From: Commensalibacter intestini A911
GTDB lineage: Bacteria; Pseudomonadota; Alphaproteobacteria; Acetobacterales; Acetobacteraceae
Direction of reading: 5' to 3'
NCBI RefSeq assembly: GCF_000231445.1
Contig: NZ_AGFR01000009.1
Location: 372,001-436,000 of the forward strand
DNA: 64,000 nt
In this document: positions 53,741 through 62,748 of the stretch, one piece after another
How positions within the stretch are numbered: the first letter of the stretch is position 1
Layout of the letters: every line of letters begins with the position of its first letter
Program-made: the position numbers and the translations under genes
The notes under the pieces: model-generated
Told to the model about the DNA's origin: nothing
Seen by the model: only the letters and a program-made list of their open reading frames with translations
The model's database searches: none

Positions 53741-54274
53741 TTATTTTGTATCAGGATTGATATCAATTTCTGTAATATTTTGGTTTTCTTGTCTTTTTTC
53801 TTTCCACATTGTTGCAAAATCAATACGCTGTAAAATAACAGGGGGTAAATTTGCTTCGCGAGTGATGTTTAAAATGACATTTCTAATTTCAGGGAAGAGT
53901 AAATCTGGTGTGTGAACCATTAATAATTCTTCTAAATTGGAAGTCTCCAATGTTGGAAAGCTAATCAAAGCAGCATATTGCAAAGTTAAATTAAAAATCA
54001 CTTTTGCTTTTTCATCATTATTAGGAGGAGCTGTCGTGCTAATACAAGCAATAAACACAGTTACATCAAAATTAGGTTCTCCCTCAATCATTTGTTGTGC
54101 ATTCACATCAACAGTGACTGTGAGACTAGGGGAAGATGGCATGGTTTTAAAAATATGAGGGGCATCAGGAATTTTAAGACTGATGTCCTTAATATACTGA
54201 GTATTTAAACTGAGATTTGATAATTTTGTTGGTTCAATTAACTGTTCGTTTTCAGACATTTTCATTTTTCTCAT
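53741..54274 (-). CDS. secB: Protein-export chaperone SecB
   Basis: 177 residues. Typical SecB traits: LNTQYIKDISLKIPDAPHIF, VTVDVNAQQ, LTLQYAALISF, and PELLFPEIRNVILNI-like FPEIRNVILNITREANLPPVILQRIDFATMW. Tetrameric chaperone that holds presecretory proteins unfolded and delivers them to SecA. Three in-frame ATGs (54274, 54265, 54259) are possible starts; MSENEQ (54259) resembles other SecB N-termini. The end is slightly extended (KEKRQENQNITEIDINPDTK). Confidence 0.93.
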   Translation of the reverse strand: MRKMKMSENEQLIEPTKLSNLSLNTQYIKDISLKIPDAPHIFKTMPSSPSLTVTVDVNAQQMIEGEPNFDVTVFIACISTTAPPNNDEKAKVIFNLTLQYAALISFPTLETSNLEELLMVHTPDLLFPEIRNVILNITREANLPPVILQRIDFATMWKEKRQENQNITEIDINPDTK

Positions 54275-54357
54275 TAATTATAATAGAGTGGTATAAACTG
54301 TTCTCAATAAGCTTATATAGCAAGAATTGAAAAGAATATGAAATTAAAGAATTCATT

Positions 54358-54648
54358 TTAGTAAAATTTTGTTTGAAGGAGAAACCCTAAAGCTGGTGAA
54401 GGTTTCCAATTTTTAGGGAGCTCTGATCGATGTACAGTCGTGATAAAATACTCGGGTATTGGTTGTTTATTGCTAATTAAAAGCTGTTTATAAGCTTGCA
54501 CTTCTTTTTCTCGCCATAAGCAATCTTCTATAGCTTGCTGATGCGAGCTATAAATGTTTGTAATATATCTTTTGCCTTTTAAATAGAAAGCAGTAGCCCA
54601 TAGTTTATTTGTGCTGATTGTTTTTTTTAATGGGATAATTGTGCTCAT
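54358..54648 (-). CDS. Small protein of unknown function
   Basis: 96 residues, no membrane helix or signal. A basic N-terminal half (PLKKTISTNKLWATAFYLKGKRYITNIY) is followed by an aromatic- and Glu-rich middle (CLWREKEVQAYKQLL). Upstream of secB on the same strand with 84 bp between. No family recognised and no strong ribosome site, so it could be spurious. Confidence 0.42.
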   Translation of the reverse strand: MSTIIPLKKTISTNKLWATAFYLKGKRYITNIYSSHQQAIEDCLWREKEVQAYKQLLISNKQPIPEYFITTVHRSELPKNWKPSPALGFLLQTKFY

Positions 54649-54835
54649 TTTTTAAAATCTTTACTTTAATTTATTGGCAACAGGACTTGAAACGCCTCAG
54701 AAAATAATATTCTTTACTGCTAATTTTATATTAAAAAATGCTTTTGATATAAAAATTCTTACTCTATGTCTTGAAATATACTATATACTATTATGCAAGC
54801 GACACTTAAATTTAATGATTAAGGAGAATTTTTAC

Positions 54836-55222
54836 GTGCTGCGTCTAATAATTGTTGTACCGTTTCTAGCGGTTTTGGGTATTTTTTTCTTCAAGAATGA
54901 AGAGTTATACGCAATGAGCTTCCCTTTCTTCAGCTGGCAAATGTCTGTTGGCTTTTTTGCTGTGCTGGTTGGGTTGGCTTCTTTTGTAATCGGTGCTTTG
55001 ACGGTTTCTATTGCTTTGGTAAAACAATGGCGCAAGGTAAGGAAAGCAAATAAGCAAGTACAGGATTTAGAAAAGAAATTAAATGAGTTGCGTGAGCAAT
55101 ATATTAGTTTGACTCAAACTTCTGCTTCTACAGTGCCTGCGGCTGTTAATATTCCTGTTCAGGAACCTGTGACAGTTATTGGAAATTCTGCTGAGGCAGA
55201 TGCTGCAAAAGCACTGACATAA
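54836..55222 (+). CDS. lapA: LapA-like (DUF1049) membrane protein
   Basis: About 128 residues from GTG 54836, which follows the site AAGGAG at 9 bp; earlier ATGs lie before that site. Two membrane helices (about 2-18 and 37-60), with the DUF1049 pattern FFFKNEELYAMSFPFFSWQMSVGFFAVLVGLASFVIGAL, then a coiled coil (KVRKANKQVQDLEKKLNELREQY) and a flexible tail. LapA assists LapB in controlling LPS synthesis in E. coli. First gene of lapA-pyrF-trpF, as in other Acetobacteraceae. Confidence 0.82.
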   Translation: MLRLIIVVPFLAVLGIFFFKNEELYAMSFPFFSWQMSVGFFAVLVGLASFVIGALTVSIALVKQWRKVRKANKQVQDLEKKLNELREQYISLTQTSASTVPAAVNIPVQEPVTVIGNSAEADAAKALT

Positions 55223-55239
55223 AGCAGTATAGTAAGATT

Positions 55240-55944
55240 ATGGTTAAAAATACAGGATTGATCCTTGCGTTGGATACGAAGGATCCTGCTCAAGCAGAGC
55301 AATGGGCAAAGATTGCTGATGCTACTGGGCAAATGATTAAAATAGGTATGGAATTTACTTATGCCTGTGGCTTTGATGCTGTTGCTCGTCTGGCTCAGGG
55401 TAGAAAGATTTTTTTAGATCTTAAACTGCATGATATTCCTAATACAGTTGCTTCAGCAATTGCGAGTTTGGCATCTGTAAAACCTGCGATGTTAACGATC
55501 CATGCTTTGGGTGGTAAGGATATGATTGCTGCTGCACGAAAATCGGTAGATGCAAATTTCCTAAGTGGTCAGAAACCGATTTTACTGGCGGTGACTGTGT
55601 TGACCAGTATGAATCAAGAGAACTTAAATTCTATTGGTATCTCAGTGACACCTTTAGAGCAGGTTTTACTTCTTGGGAAAATGGCACTCGCGGCAGGAGC
55701 TGATGGTTTAGTATGTTCTCCACAGGAAGTTGCTTACTTACGGGAACATTTAGGCGAGGATGTTGTTTTAGTTGTGCCTGGTATTCGGATGCAAGATGCG
55801 GTTGCAGATGATCAACAAAGAGTAATGACACCAGCACAAGCACGTCAAGCAGGAGCCAGCTGGGTTGTGGTAGGTCGTCCTATTACCAAAGCTGTTGATC
55901 CAGAAGCAATGGCCAAACATATTGTGCAGGAATTACAAGGGTAA
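55240..55944 (+). CDS. pyrF: Orotidine 5'-phosphate decarboxylase
   Basis: 234 residues. LILALDTKDPAQAEQWA at the start, the catalytic FLDLKLHDIPNTVASAI (Lys-Asp dyad), TIHALGGKDMIAAA, VVPGIRMQ and the phosphate-binding GASWVVVGRPITKAVDP. Last step of UMP synthesis. 17 bp after lapA and 6 bp before trpF: tight operon. Confidence 0.97.
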   Translation: MVKNTGLILALDTKDPAQAEQWAKIADATGQMIKIGMEFTYACGFDAVARLAQGRKIFLDLKLHDIPNTVASAIASLASVKPAMLTIHALGGKDMIAAARKSVDANFLSGQKPILLAVTVLTSMNQENLNSIGISVTPLEQVLLLGKMALAAGADGLVCSPQEVAYLREHLGEDVVLVVPGIRMQDAVADDQQRVMTPAQARQAGASWVVVGRPITKAVDPEAMAKHIVQELQG

Positions 55945-55950
55945 AGAGCT

Positions 55951-56595
55951 GTGACAGCGATTAAGATTTGTGGTGTCAAAGAAACTCATACTTATGATTT
56001 ATTAGCTGAACTTAAAGTGGATTGGGTGGGACTTGTTTTTTATCCACCTTCTCCACGTTATATTACGATAGATCAAGCTCGTCAGTTACCTGATTATAAA
56101 AACCAAGGATTATTAAGAGTTGGTTTGTTTGTAAAGCCAACGCTTGATGATATTAAAGCGGTTCTTGATAAGGTAAATCTGGATATATTGCAGCTTTATA
56201 CATCCCTTGAGACTGCACAAATAATTCGAGATGAATTTGGTATTCCCGTTTGGTTAGCAAAAGGTGTTCAAACAATCTCTGATTTACCAACAAATTGTTC
56301 TGTTGATGGGTTGGTTATTGAAGCGCCGTCTAATCAGTCAGATTTACGTCCTGGAGGGAATGGTCGAACCTTTGATTGGCAATTAACTTCTGGTTGGCAT
56401 TCTCCAAAACCTTGGCTGCTAGCAGGTGGTTTAACGTCAGAGAATGTAACGCAAGCCATTCAACAGTCAGGTGCTAAGGCGGTGGATGTATCTTCTGGAG
56501 TAGAGCGTCAAAAAGGAGAGAAAGATACTGCGTTAATTAAGCAGTTTGTCGAGAGTATTCGTCGTTTGGATCGGTCAAGTCAACCATATGAGTAA
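55951..56595 (+). CDS. trpF: Phosphoribosylanthranilate isomerase
   Basis: 214 residues from GTG 55951. TAIKICGVKETHTYDLL carries the catalytic Cys, WVGLVFYPPSPRYI the substrate loop, and FDWQLTSGWHSPKPWLLAGGLTSENVTQAI with VDVSSGVERQKGEKD the phosphate site. Third step of tryptophan synthesis. trpBA do not follow it here as they do in many relatives; instead a MerR-like gene overlaps its end (ATGAGTAA). Confidence 0.96.
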   Translation: MTAIKICGVKETHTYDLLAELKVDWVGLVFYPPSPRYITIDQARQLPDYKNQGLLRVGLFVKPTLDDIKAVLDKVNLDILQLYTSLETAQIIRDEFGIPVWLAKGVQTISDLPTNCSVDGLVIEAPSNQSDLRPGGNGRTFDWQLTSGWHSPKPWLLAGGLTSENVTQAIQQSGAKAVDVSSGVERQKGEKDTALIKQFVESIRRLDRSSQPYE

Positions 56596-56890
56596 AAACA
56601 ATCTTAATTATTCTTATATGGATTTTTTGTCTAAGGTTATTGTCGGAATTCATGAAGTTTCAACAATAACCAATATTCCTGTTCGTAAATTACGTTATTG
56701 GGAGGAAAAAGGAATCATCCAAGCTGTTGATCCTACAGCGAAATCTCGTCAGTTTAATTTGGCAAATATAAAAAAAATCATTCTAGTCCAAGAGCTTTTA
56801 GATGACGGTTATAGTTTAGATGGTGCTGCAAGGAAAGTAGAGGATCGAATTGCAAAGTTAGATTCTCTAATGAGTCTCATAGAAATATAA
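56588..56890 (+). CDS. Short MerR-type regulator
   Basis: About 100 residues from ATG 56588, which overlaps the trpF stop by 8 bp. A MerR-type winged helix: VGIHEVSTITNIPVRKLRYWEEKGIIQAVDPTAKSRQFNLANIKKIILVQELLDDGYSLDGAARKV. After it only a short helical end (EDRIAKLDSLMSLIEI) remains, so a metal- or drug-binding domain is absent. Coupled to trpF by overlap. Targets unknown. Confidence 0.85.
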   Translation: MSKNNLNYSYMDFLSKVIVGIHEVSTITNIPVRKLRYWEEKGIIQAVDPTAKSRQFNLANIKKIILVQELLDDGYSLDGAARKVEDRIAKLDSLMSLIEI

Positions 56891-56899
56891 TTTTGTGTT

Positions 56900-57673
56900 T
56901 TAGTTCGTTGTTAGGCCACCATCTACTTTAAATATCGTGCTTGTTATCCACTGTGCATCTTCAGAAGCAAGGAAAGCAGCTGCTTTTCCAATATCTTCGG
57001 GAGCCCCTATTTTTTCTAAAGGATAGACATCTTTAATCATCTTATAAAAATTATTCTGTTGATGGGTGGATAATAGTTGTAAGTTGTTGTTTAACTGTTC
57101 GGTAGAAACACTGCCAGGGGCAATGGCATTCACGCGCACTCCTAAATGTCCAATTTCAAATGCTAAAGATTTTGTAAACGAATTTAATGCACCTTTTGTT
57201 AAAGAGTAGGCAGTTGTTGTTCGCTCAGGAAGCATTCTTTCTGCAAAATAAGATGAAATATTAATGATATTTCCTTTGGTTTTTATAAGGGAAGGGAGTA
57301 AGGCTTGGGTTAATAAATACGGTGTTTTGACGTTCAAATTTAAATGTAAATCAAGTAAAGCTTCATCAGTTTCAATAAATGGTTTGAATTGTCCAATTCC
57401 AGCATTATGGATCAGCACATCAATTTGTGGCGTTAGTGATATAATTTGTTGGCTAATTGTTGGAATATTATGGAGATTGGATAAATCGGCTGAGATGATT
57501 TGAACAGAAGAATGATCGTTGGTTAATTCTCTTTGTATATTGAGTAACTTTGTTTTGTTACGACCAATCAAGATGAGGTTAGCTTTTTTTTGAGCAAATA
57601 CTCTGGCAATTCCAAGACCAATCCCGTCGCTACCTCCTGTGATAATAATATTTTTATTTTTAAAATATGACAT
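56900..57673 (-). CDS. Short-chain dehydrogenase/reductase
   Basis: 257 residues, classical SDR: cofactor loop IIITGGSDGIGLGIARVF, NNAG-like HNAGIGQFKPF, catalytic Ser (NIISSYFAERML), YxxxK as AYSLTKGALNSF, and a C-terminal PEDIGKAAAFLASEDAQWITSTIFKVDGGLTTN. FabG-like architecture, but the substrate is unknown. Likely NADP-dependent (an Arg follows the second strand: LIGRNKTKL). Convergent with the MerR-like gene. Confidence 0.9.
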   Translation of the reverse strand: MSYFKNKNIIITGGSDGIGLGIARVFAQKKANLILIGRNKTKLLNIQRELTNDHSSVQIISADLSNLHNIPTISQQIISLTPQIDVLIHNAGIGQFKPFIETDEALLDLHLNLNVKTPYLLTQALLPSLIKTKGNIINISSYFAERMLPERTTTAYSLTKGALNSFTKSLAFEIGHLGVRVNAIAPGSVSTEQLNNNLQLLSTHQQNNFYKMIKDVYPLEKIGAPEDIGKAAAFLASEDAQWITSTIFKVDGGLTTN

Positions 57674-57991
57674 ATGTTTTCCTTGTTATAATTGTTATTA
57701 ACATACAATTAATTTATTTTAAATTCAAATTTTGTAGTTTAACTACATTTAAGATAATGCATCATCAAGAGCCTCTTAAAACTTTCTGTGTTATGTGAGA
57801 ATAACAATAATCTGTATATATGCGATCATGTGGTTTGTTCTTATACTCATGTATTAATAGGATGAGTTTTTTGTCGATTGTAAAATTATAGAGATGCTCT
57901 GTGCGTTTTATGTAAGGCATGTTACAAGGACACAGCATTCATGCAAGAGTTTGTTTAAATAATAGGTAATTTTGGTTTTATAAGGAGCAAT
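57674..57991. other. Intergenic region with an element shared with the copZ-copA spacer
   Basis: 318 bp upstream of the CxxC-less HMA-like gene. It contains the 44-bp element 57787-57830, which matches 58638-58681 at 35 of 44 positions. Downstream of it the segment ATGCTCTGTGCG to CACAGCATTCATGC (57894-57945) contains GTGC/GCAT-rich partial inverted repeats. No other ORF seen. Confidence 0.6.
57787..57830. promoter_or_regulatory. Copy A of the duplicated copper-cluster element
   Basis: Matches copy B (58638-58681) at 35 of 44 positions without gaps, including the block CTGTATATATG and TTATGTGA. It lies about 160 bp upstream of the HMA-like membrane protein gene. Its Fur-box resemblance is weaker than that of copy B. 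Shared regulation with copZ/copA is inferred. Confidence 0.5.
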
Positions 57992-58357
57992 ATGATGCCG
58001 AAAACTCTTAACAGCCCATCAAAAGCGATTGAGTTTTTTATTGAAAATAAAAACTCAGAAACGAGTTTACAGGATATGGATACATTCATAAAAAATTTAG
58101 ATGGCGTTAAGTCTGCTGAAGTTAATCTATCAACAGGGCAAACAAAAATTACTTTAAACGAAGACTCTGTATTTGATCAAAAGCTAATAGAAATACAAAG
58201 AATGATTTTCCAAAAAGGTTACGAAGTTAAAGCGAAAAATACAAATGCGATTCAAGCATATTTATTTTTTGGAACGATGGTGTTGGGCTTTTTAGTCGTA
58301 GCTGTTGTGATGACTCTGTTTTATTATTACGGGTCTTCTTTGCCATCTTTGGTGTAA
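57992..58357 (+). CDS. HMA-like domain without CxxC, fused to a membrane helix
   Basis: 121 residues. Residues about 27-78 follow the beta-alpha-beta-beta-alpha-beta pattern of heavy-metal-associated domains (TFIKNLDGVKSAEVNLSTGQTKITL to QKGYEVKAK), but the metal-binding MxCxxC is replaced (LQDMDTFIKN), so copper binding through the usual cysteines is impossible. A C-terminal membrane helix (about 88-113) follows. It is next to copZ and copA and has an upstream element resembling theirs. A role as a membrane-bound regulator, partner or decoy is guesswork. Confidence 0.68.
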   Translation: MMPKTLNSPSKAIEFFIENKNSETSLQDMDTFIKNLDGVKSAEVNLSTGQTKITLNEDSVFDQKLIEIQRMIFQKGYEVKAKNTNAIQAYLFFGTMVLGFLVVAVVMTLFYYYGSSLPSLV

Positions 58358-58377
58358 TAGATATTATAGAGTTAAAT

Positions 58378-58417
58378 AAAAAAAGCCTCCTACTATAAAT
58401 GTAAGAGGCTTTTTTTA
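58378..58417. terminator. Bidirectional rho-independent terminator
   Basis: AAAAGCCTC (58381-58389) pairs with GAGGCTTTT (58405-58413), with an inner TAC/GTA stem; A and T runs flank both sides (AAAAAAA before, TTTTTTT after). It separates the convergent HMA-like gene and copZ and serves both. Confidence 0.85.
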
Positions 58418-58418
58418 T

Positions 58419-58610
58419 TTAGACTAATTCATAGCCCTCTTCTTCGATAGCAGCTTTGATTGCTGCATGATCTGGATTGCCTTTTACAGTCACTGTTTTT
58501 GCTTCTAAATTAACCGTTGCTTCATCAACATTGGCTAAAGCTTCAACAGCTTCTTTGACTGCCTTTGCACAATGTTGGCAGGTCATTCCTTCGACTTTAA
58601 ACGTTTGCAT
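58419..58610 (-). CDS. copZ: Copper chaperone (CopZ-like)
   Basis: 63 residues, a single HMA domain with the metal motif GMTCQHCAKAV and the closing AAIEEEGYELV. Carries Cu(I) to CopA or to a regulator in the cytoplasm. Divergent from copA with a 115-bp spacer that holds copy B of the duplicated element and should contain both promoters. Confidence 0.93.
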   Translation of the reverse strand: MQTFKVEGMTCQHCAKAVKEAVEALANVDEATVNLEAKTVTVKGNPDHAAIKAAIEEEGYELV

Positions 58611-58637
58611 GATATGATACTCCTAAATAAGATTTGT

Positions 58638-58681
58638 TGTATTATGTGATAATGATAATTATTTGTATATATGTAATCATA
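58638..58681. promoter_or_regulatory. Copy B of the duplicated element with a Fur-box-like core
   Basis: Between divergent copZ and copA. The core GATAATGATAATTATTTGT (58648-58666) agrees with the E. coli Fur box consensus at about 15 of 19 positions, better than to a CueR operator, for which no candidate dyad was seen. This is inference by eye in AT-rich DNA. It is possible that the element is instead a -10/-35 region shared by the promoters. Confidence 0.45.
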
Positions 58682-58725
58682 ATCAAGATTTTTATATTAG
58701 GCTATAAAAATAGGACGAAGTAAAG

Positions 58726-60960
58726 ATGTCTAATCCCTCTGAGACTACAGAAATTGCTGATTTTAAAATTACAGATATGACTTGTGCGTCTTGTGTTAGG
58801 CGTGTTGAAAAGGCAATTAAAAAAGTGGAGGGAGTTCAAGATGTCAGTGTTAATTTGACGTTAGAGCAAGCTCGTGTTGAATTTACACAAAACTCCAATG
58901 CTCATCATATGATTTCAGGTGTCGAAGAAGCTGTAACCAAGGCGGGATATGGGGCCTCTTGGATTGATCATAATAAAAAAAACAAAGAGCCTTTATCCTC
59001 TGAACAGCCTAAAGAGCTTTCTCATTTAATTTGGGCAGCATGCTTGTCTGTGCCTTTGTTGGTTTCTATGATTGCAGGGACAATTCATCATCATTGGATG
59101 TTACCAGGATGGGTGCAGTTTTTACTAGCAACACCAGTTCAGTTCTGGTTGGGAAAACGTTTTTACGTTGCAGGCTTTCGTGCCTTGATGTCTGGCGCTG
59201 GGAATATGGATCTCTTGGTGGCTTTGGGGTCAAGTGCCGCTTGGGGATTAAGCACGGTTGTTTTACTCTTAACGACCTTTGGACATGCAGCATCATTAGG
59301 GGCAGAGCCTCCTTTATATTATGAAAGCTCCTCTTTGATTATTACCTTCATTCTTTTTGGGCATTGGTTAGAGAAAAGAGCACGTTCAAAAGCAGCCTCT
59401 TCCATTCGCGCGTTACAGTCTTTACAGCCAGGTACGGTTTGTAAATGGGTGGGTGGTCAAGAAACTGTGGTCGCCATTGATACGATGAAGGTCGGTGATA
59501 TTGTTGTTGTACGTCCTGGTGAACGTATTCCATCTGATGGCGTGATTACGCAAGGTGAAAGTGCTGTTGATGAATCGATGTTAACAGGGGAAAGTGTTCC
59601 TGTTGAGAAAAAAGAAAACGATGCGGTGACGGGTGGTTCGTTAAATACCAATGGACGTTTGTTAATTAAAGTTGAAAAGGTTGGTGGTGAAACACGCCTG
59701 GCTGCGATTGTGCGCTTGGTGGAAGATGCCCAAGCCTCAAAGGCATCGATACAAAAATTAGTTGATCGTATTAGTGCTATTTTTGTGCCGATTGTCATTG
59801 GTCTTGCGTTGGTAACTTTTTTCTGGTGGTGGTTAGGATATGGATTGTTTATCGCAGGGTTACTACATGGTGCCTCTGTTTTAGTGATTGCTTGTCCTTG
59901 TGCTTTGGGGCTGGCAACGCCAACAGCATTGGCGACAGGATGTGGTGCTGCAGCACGCTCCGGGATTTTAATCCGTAATGCAGAAGCCATTGATCGTGCG
60001 ATTCATGTACAAGCTGTGGCTTTTGATAAAACGGGAACTTTAACTGAAGGACGCTTGTCCGTTGTTGCGGTGAAGCCTGTTGAAGGTGTTACTCAAGAGC
60101 AGCTGCTATTGTTAGCAGGGAGTCTCTCTGTTGGGAGTGAGCATCCTTTATCCAAAGCGTTAATCAAGAAAGCTCAAGAAGATCAGCTTTCTTTAAAAGA
60201 TCCTGAAAAATTCAAAATGATTAAGGATCAAGGACGTGGCATTTCTGGAGTTATTGATAATGTTGAATATTTCTTTGGTAATCAAAGACTAGTCGAATCT
60301 TTGGGAGTATCAACGGATTCAGTCGTCATCGATGTGACAGGAGTTAGTTTATCTTGGTTAGTGTCCAATCAGAATAATCAGTATCAACTATTGGGGGCTA
60401 TTGCCTTTGAAGATCACGTTCGTGATGGCGCTGCAATTGCGATTGCACGATTAGAAAAGAAACATATTCTTCCTGTTATTTTAACGGGTGACAATGCTCA
60501 GGCAGCGGCAAAAATAGCGAGTATTTTAAAAATTAAAGAGGTTAAAGCGAATTTAACGCCTGAAGATAAACAAAATACGATTATTGCCATGCAAAATGAA
60601 GGATCAGAGAAAAAATCTGTGGCAATGGTTGGGGATGGGATTAATGATGCCCCAGCTTTGGCAGCAGCTGATTTGGCGATTGCAATTGGCGAAGGTACTG
60701 ATGTGGCAGCAGAAGTTGCAGATATTGTTTTAATGCGTAACCATCCTGCGTTGGTTGTGGATACGATTGATATTGCACAAAAAACGCATCAGCGGATTAA
60801 AGAAGGGCTATTTTGGGCGTTTATTTATAATGTGATTGGTATTCCATTGGCTGCGTGTGGATTTTTAAGTCCAGCGGTGGCAGGGGGAGCAATGGCGATG
60901 AGCAGTGTTTGTGTGGTGATGAATGCGTTACGATTATTAAGATGGAAAGCTCAAGTTTAA
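58726..60960 (+). CDS. copA: Copper-exporting P1B-type ATPase
   Basis: 744 residues. One N-terminal HMA domain ([11 protein letters not shown], about 16-26), eight membrane helices, actuator loop motif [13 protein letters not shown], the copper-transport motif [11 protein letters not shown], phosphorylation site [15 protein letters not shown] of the nucleotide domain and [20 protein letters not shown]. Pumps Cu(I) out of the cytoplasm to the periplasm. 18 bp before a secreted-protein gene with which it likely forms an operon. Confidence 0.97.
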   Translation: MSNPSETTEIADFKITDMTCASCVRRVEKAIKKVEGVQDVSVNLTLEQARVEFTQNSNAHHMISGVEEAVTKAGYGASWIDHNKKNKEPLSSEQPKELSHLIWAACLSVPLLVSMIAGTIHHHWMLPGWVQFLLATPVQFWLGKRFYVAGFRALMSGAGNMDLLVALGSSAAWGLSTVVLLLTTFGHAASLGAEPPLYYESSSLIITFILFGHWLEKRARSKAASSIRALQSLQPGTVCKWVGGQETVVAIDTMKVGDIVVVRPGERIPSDGVITQGESAVDESMLTGESVPVEKKENDAVTGGSLNTNGRLLIKVEKVGGETRLAAIVRLVEDAQASKASIQKLVDRISAIFVPIVIGLALVTFFWWWLGYGLFIAGLLHGASVLVIACPCALGLATPTALATGCGAAARSGILIRNAEAIDRAIHVQAVAFDKTGTLTEGRLSVVAVKPVEGVTQEQLLLLAGSLSVGSEHPLSKALIKKAQEDQLSLKDPEKFKMIKDQGRGISGVIDNVEYFFGNQRLVESLGVSTDSVVIDVTGVSLSWLVSNQNNQYQLLGAIAFEDHVRDGAAIAIARLEKKHILPVILTGDNAQAAAKIASILKIKEVKANLTPEDKQNTIIAMQNEGSEKKSVAMVGDGINDAPALAAADLAIAIGEGTDVAAEVADIVLMRNHPALVVDTIDIAQKTHQRIKEGLFWAFIYNVIGIPLAACGFLSPAVAGGAMAMSSVCVVMNALRLLRWKAQV

Positions 60961-60978
60961 CATAAGGATTGGTAAACA

Positions 60979-61461
60979 ATGGATTTGAAACAGTTGATGA
61001 TAGGTTTGTTGGTTGTAGCGAGTTCTCCTATGATTGCATCAAGCGCAATGGCACAGCAACAACCCATGACGGCTCAAACAATGGATAGTCAGCTTGATGG
61101 TCTCTATGGCACTCATGAGATTTATCATCATTTCTTTGATGCTTTAAAAGATAGTATTATTCAACGTCATAAAGATCAAGTTGCTGCGGTGATAAGATAT
61201 CCTTTGATAGTGCAGTTAAATAAAAAACAAGTTAAAATTAAGAATAAACAGCAATTTATCAAGCATTACGATCAGATTATCACGCCTAAAATTGAGCAAG
61301 TTGTTAAAGAGCAACAATATGTTGGTATGTTATCGACTTACCGAGGTATGGCTTTTGGAAATGGTGAGATTTGGTTTGCTGGACTATGTCCAAAGAAGAC
61401 TTGTAAAGACCACAGCAAAACAGTTGTGAAAATTATTGGAATTAATAATTTTATGCAATAA
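60979..61461 (+). CDS. Secreted NTF2-like protein downstream of copA
   Basis: 160 residues with a signal peptide (MDLKQLMIGLLVVASSPMIASSAMA). The mature part (GTHEIYHHFFDALKDSIIQRHKDQVAAVIRYPLIVQ, FIKHYDQIITPKIEQVV, GMAFGNGEIWFAGLC) has the helix-sheet rhythm of NTF2-like/SnoaL folds in periplasmic proteins. Two Cys near the end (LCPKKTC) resemble a CxxxxC metal or disulfide pair, and several His occur near the start. Given the position it may handle periplasmic copper, but this is a guess. Confidence 0.6.
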   Translation: MDLKQLMIGLLVVASSPMIASSAMAQQQPMTAQTMDSQLDGLYGTHEIYHHFFDALKDSIIQRHKDQVAAVIRYPLIVQLNKKQVKIKNKQQFIKHYDQIITPKIEQVVKEQQYVGMLSTYRGMAFGNGEIWFAGLCPKKTCKDHSKTVVKIIGINNFMQ

Positions 61462-61468
61462 AGACGAA

Positions 61469-61498
61469 ATAGGATCTTGATTGGGTTCAAGATCCTAT
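61469..61498. terminator. Stem between the secreted-protein gene and bioB
   Basis: ATAGGATCTTGA (61469-61480) pairs perfectly with TCAAGATCCTAT (61487-61498) around a 6-nt loop, just after the stop of the secreted-protein gene and just before the bioB stop. No strong U tract, so termination efficiency is uncertain; it may also protect the 3' ends of both convergent transcripts. Confidence 0.6.
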
Positions 61499-61505
61499 AG
61501 AATAA

Positions 61506-62552
61506 TTAGGCAGAGGCTTCGACCATCTTATCAGCGATTTGTAAGCCTAATTTATTGAATAAAGTTAAATCGCTACTTTTTTCTGGGTTTGGACAGGTTA
61601 ATAAACGTTGTCCAAGAAAAATAGAGTTTACACCAGCCAAATAACAAAGCGTTTGCATTTCTGGACTCATTTCTGTACGACCAGCAGCAAGTCTAACGTA
61701 ACTTTGTGGCATGACAATGCGAGTAACAGCAATGGTGCGCACAAAATCCAATGGATCAATGGTTTCTGCATCTTCCAAAGGGGTACCTTTAACGCGGATT
61801 AGGAGATTGATGGGCACGCTTTCTGGGTGTTTAGGTAAGTTTGCAAGGCTTTTAATCATACTGGCACGATCGACTTCTTGCTCATTCATGCCTAAGATCC
61901 CACCACAGCAAACTTTGATGCCCGCGTCACGAACAAAAGCTAAGGTATCTAAACGATCTTGATAAGTGCGGGTAGAAATGATTTTCTCGTAATGCTCTTC
62001 GGAAGTATCAAGGTTATGATTATAGTAATCTAGTCCTGCTTTTTTCAACTTGAGCGTTTGTTCAAGGTTTAACATGCCTAGGGTTACGCAAGTTTCAAGC
62101 CCTAAATCTTTGACTCCTTCGATCATGGCACAAACAGTTTCCAAGTCATGATCTTTGGGAGAGCGCCAAGCAGCCCCCATACAAAAACGGGTTGCGCCTT
62201 CAGCTTTTGCTTCTCTGGCTTTTTTCAAAACTTCATCCACAGCCATTAAGCGATCTGCTTTGATTTTTTCCTCATGTCTGGCACTTTGTGGACAATAAGC
62301 GCAATCCTCTGGACATCCACCACTTTTAATGGAAAGTAAGGTAGAGACTTGGATTTTGGTCGGATCGAAGTAAAGTCGGTGTGCAGATTGTGCTCTAAAC
62401 ATCAATTCTGGTAAAGGAAGCTCAAATAAAGCAACGACTTCCTCTTTTGTCCAATCATGACGAATAGGAAAGGCCTCTTCTGTTGTAAGGTCAGGAGAGG
62501 AAATTTGTTGGGCAAACATGGATATATCTTTCATTACATGATGCGAGGTCAT
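61506..62552 (-). CDS. bioB: Biotin synthase
   Basis: 348 residues. Radical-SAM cluster [15 protein letters not shown], followed by [33 protein letters not shown], and [12 protein letters not shown] with the auxiliary-cluster Cys. The C-terminal Arg ligand is within [15 protein letters not shown]. Converts dethiobiotin to biotin. The rest of the biotin operon is not adjacent. The first ATG ([16 protein letters not shown]) is followed by others at 62534 and 62519. Confidence 0.96.
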   Translation of the reverse strand: MTSHHVMKDISMFAQQISSPDLTTEEAFPIRHDWTKEEVVALFELPLPELMFRAQSAHRLYFDPTKIQVSTLLSIKSGGCPEDCAYCPQSARHEEKIKADRLMAVDEVLKKAREAKAEGATRFCMGAAWRSPKDHDLETVCAMIEGVKDLGLETCVTLGMLNLEQTLKLKKAGLDYYNHNLDTSEEHYEKIISTRTYQDRLDTLAFVRDAGIKVCCGGILGMNEQEVDRASMIKSLANLPKHPESVPINLLIRVKGTPLEDAETIDPLDFVRTIAVTRIVMPQSYVRLAAGRTEMSPEMQTLCYLAGVNSIFLGQRLLTCPNPEKSSDLTLFNKLGLQIADKMVEASA

Positions 62553-62748
62553 TGAAGTAAAATAATGCTTAATATAGTTTTTAAAAAGATTAAAAAAACA
62601 GTTACAAAAATAATAGAGAAAAATAAAGCGAATATAAAAGATATATTTTATATAAAATGGATAAGAGAAAATTGTTTCTATTTTATAAAGAGATTATTTA
62701 TAACTAAAACGACATGAAGGCTAGTCAGTAAATTTTTTAGGAGTTTTT

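Noticed and set aside
59457-59990. 177-codon open frame antisense to copA
   Set aside because: It lies wholly inside copA, with Pro/Ala/Thr-rich composition typical of a mirrored coding strand and no ribosome site.
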